Part shown: in pieces, positions 35,393-44,373 of the stretch
Numbering within the stretch: the first letter of the stretch is position 1
Layout of the letters: the number at the start of each line of letters is the position of its first letter
Assembly (NCBI GenBank): GCA_014529675.2
Contig: CP076040.1
Coordinates: 1,054,001-1,118,000 of the forward strand
Source of the DNA: Opitutia bacterium ISCC 52
Lineage (GTDB): Bacteria > Verrucomicrobiota > Verrucomicrobiia > Opitutales > UBA2995
Reading direction: 5' to 3'
DNA: 64,000 bases
Position numbers and translations under genes: made by a program
The notes under the pieces: generated by a model
Seen by the model: the letters and a program-made list of their open reading frames with translations, nothing else
What the model was told of the DNA's origin: nothing
Databases searched by the model: none

Positions 35393-37102
35393 CTAGATCT
35401 TGTAATCTAGTTCCGGTCCTTCCCCATGACGGGCGGGTCCCGCATAGAAAATGATCAACAGTGTTATTGCTGCCAGAAAGTAGGCCGACGAGAACTCAAA
35501 TGGGAAAGTCATTGCACGACCTATCACATCATTGCCGGCTGTATCGCCTAATCGCCATGGCAAGTAGAGGGATCCGCTGGGGAAGATGGAGTGGATAATT
35601 CCAAACAGTGAGAATACGCCTGCAATTCCCAGGGTGATGGCAGCACGAATGATTTGCCGATCGATGATAAAGGCAACGGTGGCTCCCCAGATCATCGCGA
35701 CTAGAATGAATCCCTGTCCTAAGGCTCCAATAAGTGCGTACTCCGCCAACCATTGAGGAGGCATGATCTCTTCGGTCTTAGCCAAGACCGGTGTCAGGGT
35801 ATCCGAATTGGCAATACCGATTTGAGTGATGCTCTCCTTGAGCTGGGCTGCACTTCGCTGGACATGACCATAAGTGGTTTTCAGGTGAGTGAAGACGTAA
35901 TTAAAGATGGCGGGAACGATGGCCAGGATGACGCCCTTGATGTGTCGAGATGGTGTCAGTTGGAAGCTCAGTCGAACCATGTCGAATCCAATGAGGATCA
36001 GGATGGGTTTGACGACAGCTCCGGGGATCAGATCCACCAGAAATCCGATAAATCCAAAAATCCCACCGAGCCCTATCGCGATGCCAGTTGTCAGCGTATA
36101 GGCAGATCTTGCCCCCATGCGTTTGTAGGCAGAATGTCCAAAGTAAGGAGTCGATTGAGCAATGCCTCCGCATAATCCTCCAACCAAGGTGGCCAAGGCG
36201 TCTGCCAGGATAATATTCCGGCTGTTAAATTTATCACCCACCAGTCGAGCGGCCTCAGTGACGTTTACGGATCCAGTGAATACCAGAATTGCAAAAGGCG
36301 CGGTAATGGGAAGGTAGATGAGGCTACCAGCGAACATTTCCTTAAAGCCTCCACTGCTGATGACGGGAAGATTGAACCCTAAGCCGTCAAAGCCAGGTAG
36401 GGCAAATTCAGTTCCTATGCGTCCGAGAATACCGGTCAGTCCTAAGAAATAAAACAAGATGGTTCCCACCAATACGGTCGCTGCAGCTCCGGGGATATTG
36501 AAGGGAAATTTGTGAAGAGCGATCAGGGTGAAGATCAGTATGACCAACGAAACGAGCCCCACGTAGGACATTTCGTAGATGCCTAGAAAAGCATGCACGC
36601 CCAGCCAGACGAGACCAATCCCTGCTAACGAGCCAACCAGTCCAGCTGCCGGTACGGCTTTCTGGATCGGTTTCGCGAAATAGGCTCCTACAAATTTGAT
36701 GACGGCCATCCAGAGGGTAGAGCCGATTCCAATATACCATGCCAGCTGAGCGGCCTTGTTGGGATCACCCAGTTGATCATTGAGCAGTGTGAAGGCGGGA
36801 AGCATCACCGCCACGGCAACCGCAACGGTAGTCGGCATGTCGAGCCCTAGCGGCATCGCCGTGAGCTTCATGTTGCCTGTCCGCTTGGCTGCGCGGAAGG
36901 CCATCCAGGTGTAAAGCAAGTCGCCCACCATGACTCCCACCGCCGTTCCTGGAAGTATCCGCGTGTAAACAAATTCCTTGGGCATCCCAAAACCTGTCAG
37001 GATAGCCGAAAGCACGAATAAGTTTACGACGTTGTCGAGAAAGAGCGCGAAGAAGGCATTGATATCACCACGCGTGGCCCACTTGTAGGTGGTAGCTGTC
37101 AT
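35393..37102 (-). CDS. NCS2-like (uracil/xanthine permease superfamily) membrane transporter
   Basis: 569 aa with about 12-14 membrane segments. GDINAFFALFLDNVVNLFVLSAI opens the fold, the short crossing MPLGLDMPTTVAVAV is a likely substrate site, and GGLCGGIAQSTPYFGHSAYKRMG resembles the second UraA/SulP-type re-entrant helix with polar residues. The architecture (two inverted repeats of seven segments) is that of the UraA/AzgA and SulP families, but it does not match a named member clearly. The substrate could be a nucleobase or an organic or inorganic anion. It converges on gpsA with a shared terminator between them. Confidence 0.65.
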   Translation of the reverse strand: MTATTYKWATRGDINAFFALFLDNVVNLFVLSAILTGFGMPKEFVYTRILPGTAVGVMVGDLLYTWMAFRAAKRTGNMKLTAMPLGLDMPTTVAVAVAVMLPAFTLLNDQLGDPNKAAQLAWYIGIGSTLWMAVIKFVGAYFAKPIQKAVPAAGLVGSLAGIGLVWLGVHAFLGIYEMSYVGLVSLVILIFTLIALHKFPFNIPGAAATVLVGTILFYFLGLTGILGRIGTEFALPGFDGLGFNLPVISSGGFKEMFAGSLIYLPITAPFAILVFTGSVNVTEAARLVGDKFNSRNIILADALATLVGGLCGGIAQSTPYFGHSAYKRMGARSAYTLTTGIAIGLGGIFGFIGFLVDLIPGAVVKPILILIGFDMVRLSFQLTPSRHIKGVILAIVPAIFNYVFTHLKTTYGHVQRSAAQLKESITQIGIANSDTLTPVLAKTEEIMPPQWLAEYALIGALGQGFILVAMIWGATVAFIIDRQIIRAAITLGIAGVFSLFGIIHSIFPSGSLYLPWRLGDTAGNDVIGRAMTFPFEFSSAYFLAAITLLIIFYAGPARHGEGPELDYKI

Positions 37103-37195
37103 TCAGGATGTTGGAGATGAATATCGGAGCGCATGCCTCCATAGAACGGAAGTCCAGTACTTGGCGTCAAGCTTGTAGGACCGGGGTGTATGGAT

Positions 37196-37262
37196 TCGGC
37201 AGCAAGCTACCTTCCTACATTAAAGATCGGACCGAAATGGTAGGAAGGTAGCTTGCTGCCGA
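37196..37262. repeat. REP pair, family B (GTAGGA...GGTAGC), inverted
   Basis: The right unit (37240-37262) reads GTAG, GAA, then GGTAGC-TT-GCTGCC-GA. The left unit (37196-37218) is its inverted copy, ending in CTAC. The GTAG heads face each other across a 21-base centre. The two units together could fold into a long hairpin. It lies in the 257-bp divergent gap between the NCS2-like permease and the PSD1 gene. Related units are at 47755-47820 and 52463-52529. Confidence 0.8.
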
Positions 37263-37359
37263 TAATTCCTTTTTACGGATGCCATTGATCTTATCCGATC
37301 TCGCTTGCCTTCCATACAGTGAAAGCTACATTTTTTCAAAGTTACACCTGTCTGACTCT

Positions 37360-40300
37360 ATGAAACCCTGGGGGATTATTTTTATTTTTGTTTTTGCCTG
37401 TACTTCTTTGCAGGCCATTGCACCTGAGGAGCTGGAGTTTTTTGAAAACAGAATCCGGCCGGTCCTGGCCGAGACTTGTTACGAGTGCCACAACAGTGTG
37501 AACAAATCCAGAGCGGGATTGGCTTTGGATTGGAGTGAGGCGCTTTTGGCTGGAAGTGACGATGGTCCCGTCATTGTGCCCGGTGACCCGGATGCCAGTG
37601 TTTTGATTTGGGCGATTCGACACCAGGATGGTTTCGATATGCCAGAGGAAGGTCCCAAGCTGGAAGACAATGTCATCGCCGATTTTGAGGCCTGGGTAAA
37701 AATGGGTGCACCGGATCCACGGGACAAGCAACCGACGCAGCTCGATCTTGATAATGCCATCGCCTGGGAGACGCTCCTGGAAAAACGCAGCCAGTGGTGG
37801 TCGTTCCAGCCGCTGCAAAAAAGTCCCGCCCCAAAAACCGAGAATGAGGCTTGGAATCAAAATGAAATTGATCGCTTTGTTTATGATTCAATCTCGACCC
37901 AGGGGTTAGAGGCTCAGCAAGAAGCCTCTCCTGAAGTCCTGGTTCGTCGCCTTCATCTCATTCTTACCGGGTTACCGCCGAAGCCTGAGGTTACGAAGGC
38001 CTTCATCGCGAATCCTTCGATGGAAGCCTATGAGGCCTTAGTGGATGAATTACTTTCCAGTCAGGCCTATGGGGAGCGGTGGGGACGTCATTGGTTGGAC
38101 TGGTATCGTTTTTCGGAAACGCACGGAAGTGAAGGCGATCCGGCTTTGCCGCATGCGAGTATTTACCGCGATTACATCATTCGAGCTCTCAACGATGATG
38201 TTCCCTATAACCAGTTGTTAATAGAGCACATTGCTGGGGACTTGCTGAAGCGTCCTCGAATCAATAAGGAACTTGAGTTAAACGAAAGCGCGATTGGGCC
38301 CGCCCATTTTCGGATGGTACCCTATGGTTTTGGTGTAGTGGATGCCTACCAAGAGCAGATTGTAAATATCGACAACCAGATCGATGTTCTCTCGAAGGCC
38401 ATGTTGGGGGTCACAGTATCCTGCGCTCGTTGCCACAACCACAAATTCGATCCCATTAGTCAGAAAGACTTTTATCGCCTATATGGGATCTTAGTCAGTA
38501 CGAGGCCCGGTACTCGTAACGTAGATACGAAGGAAAAACAGGCATTGAATAAACGCAGTCTGCAGCGCCTCAAGCCAAGAATCCAAAAAGCATTGGCTGA
38601 CTACTGGTTGGATGAAGTGGATGGGGCAGTGGCCAAACTCAGCTCATTTTCATTCGAAGAAAGCGAACAGGATCTGGCTTTGTTCAAGGATCTTAAGCAG
38701 GCTCGAAGAAAGCGAAAGCAAACACTGCCTGAGGACAACGATGCATTGGATGCTTTCTCGTTAAAGTTGGAAATGAATCAAGTGGGTGCCTTTCATCCTT
38801 TCGCACCAATGAAATTCTCGGAGGAAGTGCCAAGAGCCTGGCAGCAGCTAATCTTAGAACACGAAGCTGCCTTGAGTGAGTTTGACGACGCTAAGTCGAA
38901 TGCAACCTTCTATGCTGATCTGCGTGACCAGAATACGGTCGATAGCTGGTTTTTGGAAGGCAATGGGCTGAATCCAAAAGTGAGTCCTGCCGGATCGTTT
39001 GCTATCGCCGGCGAGGGGCATTTGGCAATCACAGGGATCTATCCCCGCGGAGTCTACAGTCACCTGATTTCCGACAAGCACAGCGGAACCTTTGCATCTC
39101 CCAATCACCTGGCTGAAGGAGATTGGAGTTCTATGAGAGCGGTAGGTCGGAACGGTGCGATTCGCATGTCCGCGCGCAATTATCCGCTCGAGCAAGGACT
39201 TCATGCTTACGAATACGCGGGCAATGGAGCGATGCAGTGGTTCCCCTTGAAGAAGTATAAGTTCTGGAACAATGACCTCGTGCACTACCAGATCTCAACT
39301 GCTGGGGATAAGCCCGTTAAGCATACATCGGGTCGCTCATGGTTCGGGATTACTGAAGTTATTGGCGGTCAGATAGAGATGCAAGAGCTGGGGACACCGC
39401 TGTATACTTTAATAAAAGATCCGGAATCCGTTCAGGATGAGGAATCACTACTGGAGGCTTACCGAGATGCGCTCAGCGATTCGATCAAGGCCTGGAGACG
39501 TTCCCGAGCATCGGATGCCCAGGCTCAGTTTCTTAGTACCTTTGCTCGGTTCAACTTATTACCCAATCATGTGGAGGAACTTCCTGCCAAGCTGCGTTCA
39601 CTTATAGAAGAGTACCGTGAACTTGAAAATGAAATTCCCGAGCCCACTCGTGCCCCTGCGCAGCTCGAAGGAGATGTGATCGACCAGCCTTTGTTGAAAC
39701 GGGGCGAATACAAGAATGCCGATGATCCCGTGTCACGGCAGTTTCTCGAAGTATTTGCTAACAAAACCTACTCAGCTAATAACTCAGGTCGGCTTGAGCT
39801 TGCCGAGGATATCGCCGGGACCACTAATACCTTGAAAACTCGTGTTCTGGTCAATCGTCTTTGGAGTTATGTATTTGGCCAAGGTATTGTAGCAACTACC
39901 GACAACTTTGGTCGGCTTGGGAAAAAGCCAACTCACCCCGAGCTCCTCGATTATCTGGCTCTCGATTTCGAAAAGAACGACTGGTCGATTAAAACCTCCC
40001 TCAAGCAAATGGTAATGAGTCGGACCTTTCGTTCCGCTGGTCTCGCCGCCGCTGGAGTGAAGGAAAAAGACCCTGGTAATGCTTACTATTCCTTCTTCTC
40101 GCCGCGCCGCCTGGATGCAGAAGTGATCAAAGACTCGGTGAACTTCCTAGCCAATGAAGACTATGAGAGATCTGTCTATCAAAAGGTGATTCGCAACAAG
40201 CTCGATCCCTTCCTGACCACCTTCAACCTGCCTATTCCGACTACAACGATCAGTAAGCGTGATAGCACCAATATTCCTGCCCAGGCACTTAGTATGATGA

Positions 40301-40542
40301 ATGGCGAATTTGTTCAAACTGCTTCCAGGCAATGGGCTCATCGTTTAATTCAGGCAACCCAAGGAGTTTCGGTAGCTGGAAAGATAGATGCCTTCTTCTG
40401 GGATGCTTATGGTCGATCTGCTAATGAGAAAGAGCAAGAGCAGTTGAAGGACTATTTTGATAGTATCGATGAATTTGATACTGCGATGGAGAACATTGCA
40501 TTTGCCCTAATGAATACGAAGGAGTTCATGTATCTTTACTAG
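37360..40542 (+). CDS. PSD1 (DUF1549/DUF1553) secreted protein with planctomycete cytochrome C domain
   Basis: About 1060 aa from the ATG at 37360, where a signal peptide starts (PWGIIFIFVFACTSLQA); the frame's upstream start at 37279 adds 27 unlikely residues. The PSCyt1 domain has CYECHNSVNKSRAGLALD with a single CxxCH. Then DUF1549 (NEIDRFVYDSISTQGLEAQ, LHLILTGLPPKPE, RWGRHWLDWYRFSE) contains a second heme-like SCARCHNHKFDPISQKDFY. A central region with an unusual beta-rich insert follows, then the C-terminal DUF1553 (VLVNRLWSYVFGQGIVATTDNFGRLG, SPRRLDAEVIKDS, SMMNGEFV). The function is unknown. It is followed 3 bp later by its usual DUF1501 partner. Confidence 0.9.
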   Translation: MKPWGIIFIFVFACTSLQAIAPEELEFFENRIRPVLAETCYECHNSVNKSRAGLALDWSEALLAGSDDGPVIVPGDPDASVLIWAIRHQDGFDMPEEGPKLEDNVIADFEAWVKMGAPDPRDKQPTQLDLDNAIAWETLLEKRSQWWSFQPLQKSPAPKTENEAWNQNEIDRFVYDSISTQGLEAQQEASPEVLVRRLHLILTGLPPKPEVTKAFIANPSMEAYEALVDELLSSQAYGERWGRHWLDWYRFSETHGSEGDPALPHASIYRDYIIRALNDDVPYNQLLIEHIAGDLLKRPRINKELELNESAIGPAHFRMVPYGFGVVDAYQEQIVNIDNQIDVLSKAMLGVTVSCARCHNHKFDPISQKDFYRLYGILVSTRPGTRNVDTKEKQALNKRSLQRLKPRIQKALADYWLDEVDGAVAKLSSFSFEESEQDLALFKDLKQARRKRKQTLPEDNDALDAFSLKLEMNQVGAFHPFAPMKFSEEVPRAWQQLILEHEAALSEFDDAKSNATFYADLRDQNTVDSWFLEGNGLNPKVSPAGSFAIAGEGHLAITGIYPRGVYSHLISDKHSGTFASPNHLAEGDWSSMRAVGRNGAIRMSARNYPLEQGLHAYEYAGNGAMQWFPLKKYKFWNNDLVHYQISTAGDKPVKHTSGRSWFGITEVIGGQIEMQELGTPLYTLIKDPESVQDEESLLEAYRDALSDSIKAWRRSRASDAQAQFLSTFARFNLLPNHVEELPAKLRSLIEEYRELENEIPEPTRAPAQLEGDVIDQPLLKRGEYKNADDPVSRQFLEVFANKTYSANNSGRLELAEDIAGTTNTLKTRVLVNRLWSYVFGQGIVATTDNFGRLGKKPTHPELLDYLALDFEKNDWSIKTSLKQMVMSRTFRSAGLAAAGVKEKDPGNAYYSFFSPRRLDAEVIKDSVNFLANEDYERSVYQKVIRNKLDPFLTTFNLPIPTTTISKRDSTNIPAQALSMMNGEFVQTASRQWAHRLIQATQGVSVAGKIDAFFWDAYGRSANEKEQEQLKDYFDSIDEFDTAMENIAFALMNTKEFMYLY

Positions 40543-40545
40543 GAA

Positions 40546-41949
40546 ATGAATCAATACAACAGACGCGAATTTTTAAAACTTACTTCGAAAGGAGTGGGGG
40601 CTTTAACTCTTTCCAGCTTGATTAATTCCGTCTCGGCAAGTTCTGGTTATTTGCCTAAGTTGCATCACCGAGCAAAAGCCAAGTCGGTCATCTTTCTTTA
40701 TATGTCGGGTGGGGTCTCTCACGTGGATTCGTTTGATCCTAAACCATTGTTGCGCGAGTTAGATGGTCAACCGATGCCGATGGAAGTTGAGCGTACCCAA
40801 TTTGATAATGTGGGCAATATCATGGGTTCCTTCTGGGAGCATAGGAAGTATGGTGAGTCAGGGATTGAGATGACCAATCTCTTTCCAAATATCGCCGAGC
40901 TGGCCGATGATATGGCCATTGTACGTTCGTTGACAGCCAAGTTCAGCGAGCATGCCCAAGGAAACTTTTTCATGCATTCTGGGTTTCCATTTCTAGGTTA
41001 TCCTAGTGCCGGCGCCTGGGTGAATTATGGTTTGGGGACAGAGAACGATAACTTACCTGGTTATATCGTTCTACAATCAGAAAATTCCGGGGCTCCCCAT
41101 GGAGGAGTTAGTGTTTTTGGGAATGCCTTTCTTCCCGCCACTGCCGGAGGTTCGATTTTTAATGTCTCGGGTGCCAAGGCGGTACCCAACATCGAGCCAG
41201 CTCTGCTCAAGCATGAACAGCGAAAGGCATTGGATATCATAAAATCGCTCGACTATGGATTTGCTGAACGAACAGCAGCCAAAGATGCCGTCCTGTCGTC
41301 GGTGAAGAATGCCGAGACCGCTTATTTGATGCAAGAGGCCGTTCCAGAATTAACAGATATTTCTGGTGAATCGGATGCTACTCTCGAAGACTATGGAGTG
41401 AATGATTCCATGTGGTATAAATCTGAATATGCACGACAATGTCTCATGGCTCGGCGTCTCGTTGAACGAGGAGTGCGTTTTGTTGAACTGTCCTGCTGTC
41501 CGTTTGAAAAAGGCGTGCAAAAAGCGAATCCCTGGGATCAGCACAACAAGATTGAGATCGGCCATGGAGCGATGGCATCCCAGGTGGATAAACCCATCGC
41601 GGCTTTGGTGCGGGATTTGAAACAGCGCGGATTACTAGACGACACACTTGTCGTCTTCTCCGGCGAGTTTGGAAGGAACCCGTTTGCTCAAGACATTGGC
41701 CGAGACCACAACCCACAAGGCTTCTCTGCCTGGTTCGCAGGAGGTGGAATGAAAGGCGGAACAGTGATGGGGGCGACTGATGAGTTTGGTTATTACGCCG
41801 TCGATCAGGTTTCCAACATCTATGAATTGTGGGCCACTGTGCTCCATCAACTTGGCATCAATCACGAGAAGCTCACCTTCCAATACGGAGGCCGCAATCT
41901 CCGATTGACTGACGTCCATGGAAAAGTCTGGCACGACCTCATCGCATAA
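40546..41949 (+). CDS. DUF1501 protein, Tat-exported partner of the PSD1 protein
   Basis: 467 aa. The start YNRREFLKLTSKGVGALTL is a twin-arginine signal. SVIFLYMSGGVSHVDSFDPK is the DUF1501 opening, and VRSLTAKFSEHAQGNFFMHSG, MARRLVERGVRFVELSCC and LDDTLVVFSGEFGRNPFAQ with GRDHNPQGFSAWFAGGGMKGG are the family blocks, resembling the alkaline-phosphatase/sulfatase fold. It starts 3 bp after the PSD1 stop codon, so the two are one operon. The biochemical role of the PSD1-DUF1501 pair is not established. Confidence 0.9.
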   Translation: MNQYNRREFLKLTSKGVGALTLSSLINSVSASSGYLPKLHHRAKAKSVIFLYMSGGVSHVDSFDPKPLLRELDGQPMPMEVERTQFDNVGNIMGSFWEHRKYGESGIEMTNLFPNIAELADDMAIVRSLTAKFSEHAQGNFFMHSGFPFLGYPSAGAWVNYGLGTENDNLPGYIVLQSENSGAPHGGVSVFGNAFLPATAGGSIFNVSGAKAVPNIEPALLKHEQRKALDIIKSLDYGFAERTAAKDAVLSSVKNAETAYLMQEAVPELTDISGESDATLEDYGVNDSMWYKSEYARQCLMARRLVERGVRFVELSCCPFEKGVQKANPWDQHNKIEIGHGAMASQVDKPIAALVRDLKQRGLLDDTLVVFSGEFGRNPFAQDIGRDHNPQGFSAWFAGGGMKGGTVMGATDEFGYYAVDQVSNIYELWATVLHQLGINHEKLTFQYGGRNLRLTDVHGKVWHDLIA

Positions 41950-42428
41950 CGCGATGATCCGTTTTGCAGGCAAGCTGCAATTTCAAGTGTCGGCGTTCAG
42001 TGGTCAGGAAAAGGAATCGTCCTCGTCCTCTTACTCCTCTTCGTCCTTTCCTGTCGCGAACATGTTTGTTCCTACAGTTAACAAGAAGTAATATTCAGAA
42101 TTAAAGTAGCCACAGTCGTAAGACTGTGGACCAACTACGAATCCTAACCAGAGTGCTCGATGGTGTCACCACCATCGCTACGACCTTGTAGCCTCGGTCA
42201 ATAAACCATGGATGTTGTTTTAAAACTTAGCCACGTCACGAGTCGGTGAAGAATTGATTGCTGTAAGATTTAATTTTTATTCGTGTCTATTGGTGTCCAT
42301 TGGGTTCTTGTGGTTATGGCGCTTCGCTTGGTAGTGGTTAACTGCTTTTAATGATTTTAAAAGAGCGTTTCCTCTATATGCTCCAAACTCATTCAGGTAC
42401 TTTATGAATCAACCCCATCATTCTCCTC
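41950..42428. other. Gene-free gap with REP-like hairpins and repeat debris
   Basis: 479 bp without a supported gene. It holds TCCTCGTCCTCTTACTC (42020-42036), which recurs exactly at 45954-45970, the composite REP at 42106-42181, a third GTAG start at 42188 (GTAGCCTCGGTC) with no complete hairpin, and at 42281-42313 a low-complexity run TCGTGTCTATTGGTGTCCAT. The last resembles the G/T-rich phrases that accompany GxxExxY units in other environmental genomes, as far as I recall. The final ~60 bp should hold the dehydratase promoter. Confidence 0.5.
42106..42181. repeat. Composite REP: family C forward plus family E reverse
   Basis: 42106-42129 reads GTAG followed by CCACAGTC-GTAA-GACTGTGG, a perfect 8-bp stem. 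42158-42181 reads CGATGGTG-TCAC-CACCATCG followed by CTAC, i.e. a GTAG-headed unit on the minus strand. The two units have different sequences but share the GTAG head and point away from each other. The same composite occurs at 44189-44251, on the other side of the dehydratase gene. Confidence 0.8.
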
Positions 42429-44156
42429 ATGTCCGATAAAAAAGAACTTCGATCAAAAGGCTGGTTCGGGCCGACCAATCTGGAAGGATTTATTCACCGC
42501 AGTTGGATGAAAATGCAAGGGCAGCCGGAGGATATGTTTGATGGCCGTCCGGTCATAGGTATCTGCAATACCTACTCCGAATTGACTCCTTGTAATTTGC
42601 ACTTCCGTGATTTGGCTGAGCGAGTCAAGCGAGGTGTGTATGAGGCGGGTGGATACCCAGTTGAATTTCCAGTGAGCTCTTTGGGGGAGCCACTCATGCG
42701 GCCCACCTCCATGCTGTTTCGGAATTTGGCGGCCATGGATGTGGAAGAAGCCATTCGAGCGCATCCGATTGACGGAGTTGTGCTTATGATGGGTTGTGAT
42801 AAAACGACCCCGGCATTGTTGATGGGGGCTGCCAGTTGTGATCTGCCTACCATTGGTTTGTCAGGTGGACCGATGCTCAATGGCAGGTTTCGTGGTGAGA
42901 CTATCGGCTCGGGAACAGATCTTTGGCGTTTCAGTGAAGACCTGCGTAGTGGGAAAATGACTTGCAGCGATTTTGTAGCTGCTGAGGCGGGTATGAATCG
43001 TTCGGTGGGTCATTGCATGACCATGGGGACTGCGTCGACGATGGCGTCTTTAACCGAAGCCTTAGGAATGGGACTGCCAGGCAATGCCGCCATTCCAGCG
43101 GTTGATTCCCGACGCAACCGTATGGCTCAGGAAGTGGGTCGACGCATCGTTCAAATGGTGCATGAAGATTTGCGCATGTCGCAGGTCCTCACGAGGGAAG
43201 CCTTTGAAAATGCCATTTTTACCAACACTGCGATCGGCGGATCGACCAATGCGGTGATTCATCTGATTGCTCTGGCAGGTCGGGTTGAAGTGCCTCTCGA
43301 TCTGGATGACTGGGATAAACTGGGACGAGATATTCCGACCCTGGTAAATTTAAAACCGTCAGGAGAGTATTTGATGGAGGACTTTTATTATGCTGGAGGT
43401 TTGCCTGCGGTCTTAAGAGCTCTGGGAGAAGCGGGTCATTTACACAAGGAAGCGCTTACCGTGAATGGCGATACCATTTGGAAAAACAACGAGGAAGCGC
43501 CAAATTGGAATGAGGACGTCATTCGGTCGTTCGATAAACCCTTAGAAGAGAAGGGGAGTATTGCTGTGTTGAAGGGCTCGCTTGCTGCTGACGGTGCTGT
43601 GATAAAACCATCGGCAGCCACTCCAGACCTTTTGAAGCATCGTGGACCCGCAGTCGTATTTGAAACGATTGAACACTATGCCGAACGCATCAATGATCCG
43701 GATTTGGACGTTGATGAGAACTCTGTTCTGGTTTTGAAAAACTGTGGTCCGCGTGGTTATCCTGGGATGCCCGAAGTTGGCAATATGGGGCTGCCACCCA
43801 AACTCCTGAAGCAGGGGATCACCGATATGGTTCGGATATCGGATGCTCGCATGAGTGGCACGGCTTACGGAACGGTTGTGTTGCACACCTCACCGGAGGC
43901 GGCTGTTGGAGGAGCGTTGGCTTTGGTCCAGGACGGGGATATGATTTCTTTGGACGTAGAATCTCGAACACTTGACCTGGATGTGACCGAGGAAGTGTTG
44001 GCTGAGCGGAGGGCCAATTGGTCACCGCCTGAACCTGCCATGCATGGTGGTTACCAGAGGCTGTATGTAGATCACGTGCTCCAGGCCGATAAAGGAGCGG
44101 ACTTGGACTTTCTTGTTGGGAAACGCGGGGCTGGCGTCCCGCGGGTGTCGCATTAG
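42429..44156 (+). CDS. IlvD/Edd-family sugar-acid dehydratase (L-arabonate/D-xylonate type)
   Basis: 575 aa. GICNTYSELTPCNLHFRDLA has the first cluster Cys, MMGCDKTTPALLMGA the second, and GMNRSVGHCMTMGTASTMASL the third, as in Fe-S dehydratases. RISDARMSGTAYGTVVLHTSPEAA is the C-terminal catalytic block. The start (SKGWFGPTNLEGFIHRSWMK) resembles L-arabonate and D-xylonate dehydratases rather than the branched-chain enzyme IlvD or Edd. It would remove water from an aldonic acid to give a 2-keto-3-deoxy acid. The aldehyde dehydrogenase gene follows 217 bp downstream, consistent with an oxidative pentose or deoxy-sugar route. Confidence 0.87.
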   Translation: MSDKKELRSKGWFGPTNLEGFIHRSWMKMQGQPEDMFDGRPVIGICNTYSELTPCNLHFRDLAERVKRGVYEAGGYPVEFPVSSLGEPLMRPTSMLFRNLAAMDVEEAIRAHPIDGVVLMMGCDKTTPALLMGAASCDLPTIGLSGGPMLNGRFRGETIGSGTDLWRFSEDLRSGKMTCSDFVAAEAGMNRSVGHCMTMGTASTMASLTEALGMGLPGNAAIPAVDSRRNRMAQEVGRRIVQMVHEDLRMSQVLTREAFENAIFTNTAIGGSTNAVIHLIALAGRVEVPLDLDDWDKLGRDIPTLVNLKPSGEYLMEDFYYAGGLPAVLRALGEAGHLHKEALTVNGDTIWKNNEEAPNWNEDVIRSFDKPLEEKGSIAVLKGSLAADGAVIKPSAATPDLLKHRGPAVVFETIEHYAERINDPDLDVDENSVLVLKNCGPRGYPGMPEVGNMGLPPKLLKQGITDMVRISDARMSGTAYGTVVLHTSPEAAVGGALALVQDGDMISLDVESRTLDLDVTEEVLAERRANWSPPEPAMHGGYQRLYVDHVLQADKGADLDFLVGKRGAGVPRVSH

Positions 44157-44188
44157 TCATAACGTTCTTCCTCCTCTTCCTCTAAATT

Positions 44189-44251
44189 GTAGCCACGGTC
44201 GTAAGACCGTGGACTTCCTCTGACCTTTCGATGGTGTTTCCACCATCGCAC
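44189..44251. repeat. Second composite REP, families C and E
   Basis: 44189-44212 reads GTAG followed by CCACGGTC-GTAA-GACCGTGG. Against the copy at 42106 the A-T pair in the stem is replaced by G-C on both arms, a compensatory change. 44229-44248 is CGATGGTG-TTTC-CACCATCG; its expected CTAC tail is degraded to CAC. It lies between the dehydratase and aldehyde dehydrogenase genes, which are on the same strand. Confidence 0.8.
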
Positions 44252-44373
44252 CATTTATTTTTTCCACCATCCTCAACCGTTAACCTTCTTTTTGATTGAT
44301 GGGCATAGGTTGACTCCTGTCTAATAAGGCAAAACCGAATTTCACTTAAACCCCACTCTCAGGAGGACCTTTT

